From positions 4,100,501 through 4,164,500 of the forward strand of contig NZ_RCCC01000001.1 of NCBI RefSeq assembly GCF_003663825.1: a stretch of DNA of 64,000 nucleotides, in the 5' to 3' direction. Source of the stretch: Acidovorax sp. 106 (GTDB lineage: Bacteria; Pseudomonadota; Gammaproteobacteria; Burkholderiales; Burkholderiaceae_C). Of the stretch, positions 57,345 to 64,000 are shown piece after piece. Under the pieces are notes generated by a model. The model did not search any database and was not told where the DNA came from. It saw nothing but the letters and a program-made list of their open reading frames with translations. Position 1 is the stretch's first letter, and the number at the start of each line of letters is the position of its first letter. Made by a program: the position numbers and the translations under genes.

Positions 57345-57986
57345 ATGACCACGCTGCGCCTGGGCGACACCGCCCCTGACTTCACACAAGAATCCACCGC
57401 TGGACCGATCCGTTTCCATGAATGGGCTGGCAACTCGTGGGTGGTGCTTTTCTCGCACCCTGCAGATTTCACGCCGGTGTGCACCACCGAACTGGGCAAA
57501 ACGGCGGCCCTGGCCAGCGAGTTTGCCAAGCGGGGCGTCAAGCCCATTGCGGTGAGTGTGGACCCCGTGGATTCGCACCAAAAGTGGGTGCACGACATCA
57601 ACGACACGCAGAACACCACGGTGAACTTCCCGATCCTGGCCGATGCGGACCGCAAGGTGGCGGACCTGTACGACATGATCCACCCCAACGCTTCGACCAC
57701 TGTCACGGTGCGCAGCGTGTTCATCATCGACCCGCAAAAACGCATCCGCGCCACCTTCACTTACCCGGCCAGCACGGGGCGCAACTTTGACGAAATCCTG
57801 CGCGTGATCGACTCGCTGCAGCTCACCGACAGCCACAAGGTGGCCACGCCCGCCAATTGGAAGGACGGCGACGATGTGATCATCGTGCCGAGTCTGCAAG
57901 ACCCGGCCGAGATCGCGCAGCGTTTTCCCAAGGGCTTCAAAGCCGTGCGCCCCTACCTGCGCATCACCCCTCAGCCCAACAAGTAA
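57345..57986 (+). CDS. 1-Cys peroxiredoxin, LsfA/Prdx6 type
   Basis: 213 residues. The peroxidatic cysteine C46 lies in HPADFTPVCTTELG; no other Cys is present, so it is a true 1-Cys enzyme. The C-terminal arm (TPANWKDGDDVIIVPSL) is typical of Prdx6/LsfA. The family reduces peroxides. LsfA was found as a sulfate-starvation-induced protein in Pseudomonas, and here the promoter resembles that of the sulfate-binding protein gene. AAGGAG lies before the ATG. Confidence 0.95.
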   Translation: MTTLRLGDTAPDFTQESTAGPIRFHEWAGNSWVVLFSHPADFTPVCTTELGKTAALASEFAKRGVKPIAVSVDPVDSHQKWVHDINDTQNTTVNFPILADADRKVADLYDMIHPNASTTVTVRSVFIIDPQKRIRATFTYPASTGRNFDEILRVIDSLQLTDSHKVATPANWKDGDDVIIVPSLQDPAEIAQRFPKGFKAVRPYLRITPQPNK

Positions 57987-58034
57987 ATAAAGGGCTCCGT
58001 CGCCTCTGCGGCCCGCCTTTGAAGGCGGCTGCAG

Positions 58035-58652
58035 GTGGCCGGGGTAGTTCACGCTGTGACCTCCACACCCATCATCATCGTGCCCGGCTGGCGCGACTCC
58101 GGCCCCGGACATTGGCAAACCTTGTGGGCAGATCGCCTGCCCGAGGCGCGCCGTGTGGTGCAAGACGACTGGATCACGCCCACCCGCGCAGCCTGGGTGT
58201 CGCAGTTAGAGAAAACCGTGCTGGCGCAACAGCAGCCGGTGGTGATCGTGGCGCACAGCCTGGGCTGCATTGCCACCACCCACATGGGGCCCGAGGCAGC
58301 GGCGCGGGTGCGCGGTGCGCTGCTGGTGGCCCCGGCAGACCCCGAGCGCCGCGCCATCCTGAGCGACTTTGCCCCTGTGCCTTATGCGGCGCTGCCGTAC
58401 CGCAGCATTCTGGTCGCCAGCAGCAATGACCCGTTCTGCCCGATTCGCCTGGCCGGTGCCTATGCGCGTGCGTGGGGCAGCGAGTTTGTGCGCATGCAAA
58501 ACGCCGGTCACATCAATGTGGAGTCCGGACACGGCGAATGGCCTTTGGGCCGGGCGTTACTGCAATCGTTGACAGATGACGGGGCAGGCGGGGCCGAGTG
58601 GCCTGCATCGCCAGCGGAGTCACCACAGTCTGTGGCTGCCAATGTGCTATGA
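58035..58652 (+). CDS. RBBP9/YdeN-family alpha/beta hydrolase
   Basis: 205 residues from GTG at 58035. The start IIIVPGWRDSGPGHWQTLW and the catalytic triad segments AHSLGC (Ser), SSNDPFC (Asp) and AGHIN (His) are typical of the RBBP9/YdeN serine hydrolases, of unknown substrate. There is no ATG; a second GTG at 58056 with GGGGTAG upstream is also possible. It follows the peroxiredoxin by 48 bp and is probably in the same transcript. A terminator follows. Confidence 0.85.
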   Translation: MAGVVHAVTSTPIIIVPGWRDSGPGHWQTLWADRLPEARRVVQDDWITPTRAAWVSQLEKTVLAQQQPVVIVAHSLGCIATTHMGPEAAARVRGALLVAPADPERRAILSDFAPVPYAALPYRSILVASSNDPFCPIRLAGAYARAWGSEFVRMQNAGHINVESGHGEWPLGRALLQSLTDDGAGGAEWPASPAESPQSVAANVL

Positions 58653-58656
58653 GTTT

Positions 58657-58711
58657 GCTATGAAATAAATAGCTGCCAGCGCATGATTTGATTGCGCTGG
58701 CGGCCTTTTTT
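58657..58711 (-). repeat. Two-hairpin repeat, copy F, also a plus-strand terminator
   Basis: GCTATGAAATAAATAGC in the first hairpin, then the perfect 9-bp stem GCCAGCGCA-N9-TGCGCTGGC (58675-58701), then six Ts (58706-58711). Here the repeat serves as an intrinsic terminator for the peroxiredoxin-hydrolase unit. Confidence 0.8.
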
Positions 58712-58814
58712 ACTTAAACCGGGGAGGGGCGAGCCGCCGGTGGCGTTGTGCGCGCCACGGGTGGCAGGCCTGCCGCAGTGCGCAAGCGCTACGCCTTTCT
58801 ATATTCCACATTTC

Positions 58815-58867
58815 GATTAATTTAAAAGAATATATTCTTTTGAGTTTTAAAAGGCGTTGTACACAAT
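58815..58867 (+). promoter_or_regulatory. sbp promoter with sulfur-type upstream block
   Basis: Block 58815-58856 with perfect palindrome AAAGAATATATTCTTT, then TTGAGT (58840-58845), 16-bp spacer and CACAAT (58862-58867). Same order and spacing as at 57265. A start near 58874 leaves a 25-nt leader and rules out the in-frame ATG at 58866. Confidence 0.7.
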
Positions 58868-58898
58868 GCAACACCTTCAGCTTATTGAGCGACGCGAC

Positions 58899-59903
58899 AT
58901 GACTTCTTTGAAACTCAAGACCCTTTTGGCTTCTTTGGCCCTGACTGTCAGTGGCGTGGCTGGCGCCCAGAACGCGCTGCTCAATGTGTCGTACGACGTG
59001 GCCCGCGAGTTCTACAAGGATTACAACGCCGCCTTCGTCGCCCACTATAAGAAGACCACGGGGCAAGATGTGAAGGTGGACCAGTCGCACGCAGGCTCCA
59101 GCGCCCAGGCGCGTGCTGTGAACGATGGCTTGGCCGCCGACGTGGTCACCATGAACACCACCACCGACGTGCAGTTTCTGGCCGACAGCGGTGTGGTTGC
59201 CAAGGACTGGACCAAGAAATTCCCGCACGATGCATCGCCCACCACATCGACCATGCTGTTTTTGGTGCGCAATGGCAATCCTAAGAACATCAAGGACTGG
59301 GAAGACCTCATCAAACCCGGCGTGCAGGTGATCGTGGTGAACCCCAAAACGGGCGGCAATGGCCGCTATGCCTATTTGGCCGCCTGGGGCGCTATCCGTG
59401 AAAAGGGTGGCACCGAGGCACAAGCCGCAGAATTTGTGGGCAAGCTCTACAAGAACGTGCCCATCCTGGCCAAGGGCGGGCGCGATGCCACGGCCACCTT
59501 CCTGCAGCGCAACCAGGGTGACGTGCTGATCACGTTCGAGTCCGAAGTGGTGTCGATCGACCGCGAGTTTGGCTCCGGCAAGGTCGACGCGGTGTACCCC
59601 TCGGTGAGCGTGGTGGCCGAGAACCCCGTGGCGGTGGTGGAGCGCACCGTGGCAAAGAAGGGCACGGGCGCATTGGCCAAGGCGTATCTGGATTACCTGT
59701 ACTCTGAAGAAGCCCAGGAGATTGCCGCTAAGCACGCCATCCGCCCCCGCTCGGAAACAGTGCTCAAAAAATACGCTGCCACTTTCAAGCCCTTGAAACT
59801 GTTCACCGTCGCCAAGTACTTTGGCTCGCTGACAGAAGCACAAAAAGTGCACTTCAATGACGGCGGCCAGTTCGACAAGCTCTACACGCCCGGTGCCAAG
59901 TAA
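58899..59903 (+). CDS. sbp: Sulfate/thiosulfate-binding protein
   Basis: 334 residues. A signal peptide (about 1-24, ending GAQN) precedes the mature start LLNVSYDVAREFYKDYN, a hallmark of Sbp/CysP. The body has the SSAQARAV and PKTGGNGRYAYLAAW segments. It binds sulfate in the periplasm for the permease encoded downstream. The start at 58899 fits the signal peptide and the predicted transcription start. It is the first gene of sbp-cysT-cysW-cysA. Confidence 0.95.
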   Translation: MTSLKLKTLLASLALTVSGVAGAQNALLNVSYDVAREFYKDYNAAFVAHYKKTTGQDVKVDQSHAGSSAQARAVNDGLAADVVTMNTTTDVQFLADSGVVAKDWTKKFPHDASPTTSTMLFLVRNGNPKNIKDWEDLIKPGVQVIVVNPKTGGNGRYAYLAAWGAIREKGGTEAQAAEFVGKLYKNVPILAKGGRDATATFLQRNQGDVLITFESEVVSIDREFGSGKVDAVYPSVSVVAENPVAVVERTVAKKGTGALAKAYLDYLYSEEAQEIAAKHAIRPRSETVLKKYAATFKPLKLFTVAKYFGSLTEAQKVHFNDGGQFDKLYTPGAK

Positions 59904-59936
59904 GCCCAGCGCGTTCCTCGTTTCCATACCTCACTT

Positions 59937-60806
59937 ATGACCACTGCGAATGCTGTGGCCGCAGCCCCGGCCGGCCGGCGTGCGCCCAAACGCGTGCTGC
60001 CCGGCTTTGGGCTGTCGCTGGGCTACACCCTGTTTTATCTGAGCATCATCGTGCTGATCCCGCTGTCGGCACTGATCTTCAAGACCTTCACGCTCACCTG
60101 GGAGCAGTTCTGGGCGGCCATCAGTGCGCCGCGTGTGATGGCTTCGTACCGGCTGACCTTCGGCGCCTCGTTCCTGGCGGCGCTGGTCAACCTGGTGTTT
60201 GGTCTGCTGATCGCCTGGGTGCTGGTGCGCTACAAGTTTCCTGGCAAGAAGATCGTAGACGCGCTGGTGGACTTGCCCTTTGCGTTGCCCACTGCCGTGG
60301 CGGGTATCTCGCTCACGGCTTTGCTGGCGGGCAATGGCTGGGTGGGCAGCATTTTGGAGCCCATGGGCATCCAGTTGGCGTTCAAGCCTGCGGGCATTGT
60401 GATTGCGCTCATCTTCATTGGCCTGCCGTTTGTGGTGCGCACCGTGCAGCCTGTGCTGGAAGACGCCGAGAAAGAGCTGGAAGAAGCCGCCACCTGCCTG
60501 GGTGCCACGCGCCTTCAAACCTTTACCAAGGTGATCCTGCCCTCCATCACCCCCGCATTGCTCACCGGTTTTGCCATGGCGTTTGCGCGGGCGGTGGGCG
60601 AGTATGGCTCGGTCATCTTCATCGCAGGCAACATGCCCATGGTTTCTGAAATCACGCCTTTGATCATCATTGGCAAGCTGGAGCAGTACGACTATGCAGG
60701 TGCCACCGCAGTGGCCGTCGTTATGCTGGTGATTTCATTCATCTTGCTTTTGGTCATCAACGCGCTGCAGGCCTGGCAGCGTCGTCACACGGGGGCACCA
60801 GCATGA
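59937..60806 (+). CDS. cysT: Sulfate ABC transporter permease CysT
   Basis: 289 residues, six transmembrane helices, with the ABC permease EAA loop [23 protein letters not shown]. It pairs with CysW to form the membrane channel for sulfate. It starts 33 bp after sbp and overlaps cysW by 4 bp, so these genes are translated together. It is also called cysU. Confidence 0.95.
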   Translation: MTTANAVAAAPAGRRAPKRVLPGFGLSLGYTLFYLSIIVLIPLSALIFKTFTLTWEQFWAAISAPRVMASYRLTFGASFLAALVNLVFGLLIAWVLVRYKFPGKKIVDALVDLPFALPTAVAGISLTALLAGNGWVGSILEPMGIQLAFKPAGIVIALIFIGLPFVVRTVQPVLEDAEKELEEAATCLGATRLQTFTKVILPSITPALLTGFAMAFARAVGEYGSVIFIAGNMPMVSEITPLIIIGKLEQYDYAGATAVAVVMLVISFILLLVINALQAWQRRHTGAPA

Positions 60807-61708
60807 GCGGCAATAACGCCCGAACTGTTCGCCGCGCCCAAGCGGGCACGACCGAAGCGCCCTGGGTGCGCTACACCCTCATCGCCATTGCACTGGCCTT
60901 CATGCTGCTGTTCCTGGTGCTGCCGCTGGCCGCCGTGTTTGCAGAGGCGTTGCGCAAGGGCTTTGGTGCTTACCTGGAGGGTCTGCGCGAGCCCGACGCC
61001 TGGTCGGCCATCAAGCTCACGTTGATCACCGCCCTGATTGCCGTGCCGCTGAACCTGGTGTTTGGCGTGGCAGCCGCTTGGTGCATTGCCAAGTACGAGT
61101 TCAGGGGCAAGGCGTTTTTGACCACGTTGGTGGATTTGCCGTTTTCGGTGTCGCCCGTGGTGGCGGGCTTGGTTTATGTGCTGATGTTTGGCGCCCAGGG
61201 CTGGTTTGGCCCGTGGCTGCAGGCGCACGACATCAAGATCATCTTTGCCGTGCCGGGCATTGTGCTGGCCACCGTGTTTGTCACCTTCCCGTTCATCGCC
61301 CGCGAGCTGATCCCGCTGATGCAGGCCCAGGGCAACGACGAGGAGCAGGCCGCCATCGTGCTGGGCGCCACCGGCTGGCAGACCTTTTGGTACGTGACGC
61401 TGCCCAACATCAAGTGGGGGCTGCTGTACGGCGTGATCTTGTGCAACGCCCGCGCCATGGGTGAGTTTGGCGCGGTGTCGGTGGTGTCCGGCCACATTCG
61501 CGGCCAGACCAACACCATCCCGCTGCACGTTGAGATTCTCTACAACGAATACCAGTCGGTGGCCGCGTTTGCCGCAGCCTCGCTGCTGGCCTTGCTGGCC
61601 CTGGTTACCCTCGTTATCAAGACCGTTGCCGAACACCGCAACGAACAGGCAATGAAGGCGGCGACCGACCTGCCGCCCGAGCGTCCTGCCGACGCCGCTG
61701 CCCGTTGA
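60803..61708 (+). CDS. cysW: Sulfate ABC transporter permease CysW
   Basis: 301 residues, six transmembrane helices. Its EAA loop is [24 protein letters not shown], and the [18 protein letters not shown] and [15 protein letters not shown] segments are typical of CysW. The ATG overlaps the cysT stop. The C-terminus carries a short Glu/Arg-rich tail. Confidence 0.95.
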   Translation: MSGNNARTVRRAQAGTTEAPWVRYTLIAIALAFMLLFLVLPLAAVFAEALRKGFGAYLEGLREPDAWSAIKLTLITALIAVPLNLVFGVAAAWCIAKYEFRGKAFLTTLVDLPFSVSPVVAGLVYVLMFGAQGWFGPWLQAHDIKIIFAVPGIVLATVFVTFPFIARELIPLMQAQGNDEEQAAIVLGATGWQTFWYVTLPNIKWGLLYGVILCNARAMGEFGAVSVVSGHIRGQTNTIPLHVEILYNEYQSVAAFAAASLLALLALVTLVIKTVAEHRNEQAMKAATDLPPERPADAAAR

Positions 61709-61733
61709 ACTGCCCGCTGAAGGAAGAAACACC

Positions 61734-62858
61734 ATGAGCATCGAAATCCGTAACGTCAGCAAGCAGTTTGGCGACTTCCATGCACTGCGCGATGTCAGCC
61801 TGGACATTGCCTCCGGCGAATTGATCGCACTGCTGGGCCCCTCGGGCTGCGGCAAGACCACGCTGCTGCGCATCATCGCGGGGCTGGAGACTGCCGATGT
61901 CGGCACCATCCATTTCAGCGGCGAGGACACCACCGACGTGCACGTGCGCGAGCGCAACGTGGGCTTTGTGTTCCAGCACTACGCGCTGTTTCGCCACATG
62001 ACGGTGTTTGAGAACGTGGCCTTCGGCCTGCGCGTCAAGCCCCGTGGCGAGCGCCCAAGCGAAGCGCAGATCAAGCAGAAGGTGACCGACCTGCTCAAGC
62101 TCGTGCAGCTCGATTGGCTGGCCGACCGCTACCCCTCGCAACTGTCTGGCGGCCAGCGCCAGCGCATTGCCCTGGCCCGCGCGCTGGCGGTGGAGCCCAA
62201 GGTGCTGCTGCTCGACGAGCCCTTTGGCGCGCTCGACGCCAAGGTGCGCAAGGAACTGCGCCGTTGGCTGCGCCGCCTGCACGATGAACTGCATGTGACC
62301 AGCATCTTCGTGACCCACGACCAGGAAGAGGCGCTGGAAGTGGCCGACCGCGTGGTCGTGATCAACCAGGGCCGCATCGAGCAAAGCGGCTCGCCCCAGC
62401 AGGTGTGGGACCAGCCCGCCAGCCCGTTTGTGTACGGCTTTTTGGGCGATGTGAACCTGTTCCATGGCCGCGCGCACGAAGGGTTGGTGCACCTGGATGG
62501 CATGCAGATTGACTCGCCCGAGCACAGCCAGGCACAAAACGCCAAAGCCTTTGCCTACGTGCGCCCGCATGATCTGGATGTGGAGCGCTATTCGCCCGGC
62601 GCAGGACTGGACGCCGAAGGCCGCCCACGTGGCATCGTGGCGCAGCTTAGCCGCGCCATCGTGGTGGGGCCGATTGCGCGGTTGGAACTTATTCCCTCCC
62701 AAGACCACAAACCAGCGGACAATGCGTCCCCAGACCCCCTGATCGAAGCGCAGATTCCTGCGCAGCAGTTCAAGGAGCAGGGCTTCAAAGAGGGTGAAAC
62801 GCTGGTGGTGACACCGCGCCGCGCCCGTGTTTTTTTAGATCACGCTGCGGGGATCTGA
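61734..62858 (+). CDS. cysA: Sulfate ABC transporter ATP-binding protein CysA
   Basis: 374 residues. Walker [10 protein letters not shown] (35-43), signature [15 protein letters not shown], Walker [12 protein letters not shown], and the switch His in [11 protein letters not shown]-terminal TOBE-like regulatory domain (about 240-360) follows. It powers sulfate uptake by CysTW-Sbp. It lies 25 bp after cysW, with AAGGAAG upstream. It is the last gene of the operon. Confidence 0.96.
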   Translation: MSIEIRNVSKQFGDFHALRDVSLDIASGELIALLGPSGCGKTTLLRIIAGLETADVGTIHFSGEDTTDVHVRERNVGFVFQHYALFRHMTVFENVAFGLRVKPRGERPSEAQIKQKVTDLLKLVQLDWLADRYPSQLSGGQRQRIALARALAVEPKVLLLDEPFGALDAKVRKELRRWLRRLHDELHVTSIFVTHDQEEALEVADRVVVINQGRIEQSGSPQQVWDQPASPFVYGFLGDVNLFHGRAHEGLVHLDGMQIDSPEHSQAQNAKAFAYVRPHDLDVERYSPGAGLDAEGRPRGIVAQLSRAIVVGPIARLELIPSQDHKPADNASPDPLIEAQIPAQQFKEQGFKEGETLVVTPRRARVFLDHAAGI

Positions 62859-63015
62859 GCCGGTTTTCTTAGGAAAGCTGCTCGCGATGCAGTGGCTTTC
62901 AGCGGATGGTGATTCGACCGCATCACTAGGCGGGGCGCCGCAGACAGTGCTTTGGCACGGCAAGGCGCCCCAACGACGTGAGGCGGTTGAAGGACCATAC
63001 GCCACAAGGATAAGA

Positions 63016-63555
63016 ATGATGGTGTTGAACTGGATTGATCAGGCCCCGCGCCGCGTGCTGGCGCTGATCAGCGTGGCCTGCGTGGCCATGCTGGCTTTTG
63101 GCATGTATTTGCAGCATGTGGTGGGCCTGGAGCCTTGCCCCATGTGCATCGTGCAGCGATATGCTCTCATTTTGGTAGCTGTCTTCGCTGCATTGGCGAG
63201 CGTTAGAGGCTCAAAAGGCTGGTGGATGGGTTTTGCTGCGCTGGGCTTGCTCTCTTCAGGGTTCGGTGCTTTTGTTGCCGCCCGCCAAAGCTGGCTGCAG
63301 TGGTATCCCCCCGAAGTCGCTACCTGCGGCCGCGACTTCTACGGCATGATTGAAAACTACCCCATCGGCCGCGCCATCCCCATGATCTTCCGTGGCTCGG
63401 GTGACTGCACTGCCATCGACTGGACCTTCCTGGGTGGCTCCATCGCCAACTGGTCGTTTATTTGCTTTGTCGGCTTTGGGCTGGTGCTGCTGGCTTTGTT
63501 GGTGCGCGGCTTCAAGGGCGACCGCCGCGGTGCAGCGGGGTACTCGGCTGCTTGA
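63016..63555 (+). CDS. dsbB: Disulfide bond formation protein DsbB
   Basis: 179 residues, four membrane helices. The quinone-side pair is CPMC (C41, C44), and the second pair is C104 and C131 in the periplasmic loop, as in DsbB. It reoxidises DsbA and passes electrons to quinone. Two adjacent ATGs (63016, 63019) follow AAGGA; an upstream in-frame ATG at 62887 is unlikely. Codons 50-67 of helix 2 resemble the interspersed repeat found elsewhere in the window. Confidence 0.94.
   Translation: MMVLNWIDQAPRRVLALISVACVAMLAFGMYLQHVVGLEPCPMCIVQRYALILVAVFAALASVRGSKGWWMGFAALGLLSSGFGAFVAARQSWLQWYPPEVATCGRDFYGMIENYPIGRAIPMIFRGSGDCTAIDWTFLGGSIANWSFICFVGFGLVLLALLVRGFKGDRRGAAGYSAA
63163..63216 (-). repeat. 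Possible degenerate repeat copy G inside dsbB
   Basis: GCTCTCATTTTGGTAGCTG and GAGCGTTAGAGGCTCAAAA have the order of the minus-orientation copies (D, E, F), but the hairpins are poor. Convergence with membrane-helix codons is possible. Confidence 0.35.
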
Positions 63556-63580
63556 AAATTGTTGCAGGCACCGACTTGGC

Positions 63581-63611
63581 AAAAGGCGCTCTGTGGAGCG
63601 CCTTTTGTTTT
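63581..63611 (+). terminator. dsbB terminator
   Basis: AAAAGGCGCTC (63581-63591) and GAGCGCCTTTT (63596-63606), TGTG loop, then GTTTTT. Confidence 0.92.
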
Positions 63612-63743
63612 TGTCTGCACGCTCAACGGTACCTGTTCACGCGCTGAGGGATGTGGGCGGGCGGCCCGCCTGTAGCTGCAGGCCGTCAAGGTTGCTCGGT
63701 GCGATCCAATGTGCAAAGGGGGCTATCCCACCGCTTTCGCTGC

Positions 63744-64000
63744 TTATGTCTGGCCCGCAGTGTATGGGCTTGCGCCCTGGTGCAAAAAGGGGGCAGAAGC
63801 ACCATTCGATTCGACCCGATTGCGTCCTGCGGCCTTGCCCCGGTAAAGCGCTGCATCGGCGGCCCGCATGGCGCCTTCCAGGGCCGGAAGGCTGGCGAAG
63901 TCGCCTGAAACCCCGATCGTGACCGTACAGCGCAGCGGTTCGTCAAAGCCGCTGATTTCGATGGTTTGATTTTCAACCGCCTTGCGCACACGCTCTGCCA
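63744..64000 (-). CDS. C-terminal end of a GGDEF-domain protein (cut by window)
   Basis: About 85 codons are visible, open to the window edge. The sequence ERVRKAVENQTIE...CTVTIGVSGDFAS...ADAALYRGKAAGRNRV is the distal half of a GGDEF domain: the beta-strand TIGVS and the ADAALYRGKAAGRN helix. The signature GGDEF loop lies beyond the edge, so activity cannot be judged. It is convergent with dsbB. Confidence 0.85.
   Translation of the reverse strand, partial: AERVRKAVENQTIEISGFDEPLRCTVTIGVSGDFASLPALEGAMRAADAALYRGKAAGRNRVESNGASAPFLHQGASPYTAGQT

Overview
The window reads as a chromosomal segment of a GC-rich betaproteobacterium of the order Burkholderiales, most likely family Comamonadaceae (Acidovorax-like). 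This rests on the character of the proteins (HrpA, DnaE, ClpA, an SucAB-Lpd complex, a sulfate ABC system with an LsfA-type peroxiredoxin) and on several short structured repeats of a kind I associate with Comamonadaceae genomes. No rRNA, tRNA, CRISPR array, prophage or insertion sequence was seen. Gene calls rest on reading frames, motifs and start-site context only; no database search was possible.

Layout. 1-7.2 kb: signalling genes (GGDEF-EAL protein, periplasmic binding protein paired with a diguanylate cyclase, azoreductase with divergent LysR regulator, HDOD protein). 7.3-11.5 kb, minus strand: argA, then a two-gene unit (81-residue basic protein plus a soluble Clp-like AAA+ ATPase fused to an FtsH-type M41 peptidase) preceded by what looks like a complete transcription attenuator with a 9-codon leader peptide. 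11.5-20 kb: hrpA, an acyl-CoA synthetase, a PilZ protein, a secreted His/Arg/Gly-rich protein, and an AI-2E-family permease. 20-27.8 kb: sucA-sucB-lpdA, then zapE and a translationally coupled coiled-coil protein. 27.9-38.5 kb: PP2C phosphatase, DinG-like helicase, bamD, dnaE, clpS-clpA. 38.5-43.8 kb: a dicarboxylate/amino-acid symporter with a sigma54-type promoter, followed by its probable sensor kinase and GAFTGA-containing regulator (DctB/DctD type). 43.8-50 kb: mltB, sbcB, a Cys/Met PLP enzyme, and a Ser/Thr kinase fused to a cyclic-nucleotide-binding domain. 50-55 kb: an orphan small gene, then a Fur-boxed operon (164-residue protein, Mn-type sodA, ZIP transporter) and a fused SpmA-SpmB membrane protein. 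55-64 kb: a chemoreceptor, 1-Cys peroxiredoxin (lsfA-like), an alpha/beta hydrolase, the sulfate transport operon sbp-cysT-cysW-cysA, dsbB, and the C-terminal end of another GGDEF protein cut by the window edge.

How the parts work together. The clearest regulatory links are visible in the DNA. lsfA and sbp share a near-identical promoter block of about 50 bp, pointing to joint control by sulfur supply. The sodA operon has a promoter overlapped by a Fur box. The symporter has a sigma54 promoter and its activator is encoded nearby. The AAA-M41 protease unit sits behind an attenuator. C-di-GMP signalling recurs: three GGDEF proteins (one also EAL) and a PilZ protein.

The most novel-looking system is the attenuator plus basic protein plus soluble AAA-M41 protease at 8.7-11.4 kb. 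A two-hairpin repeat family occurs at least six times, once in frame inside hrpA, and two larger inverted-repeat elements lie at gene ends.
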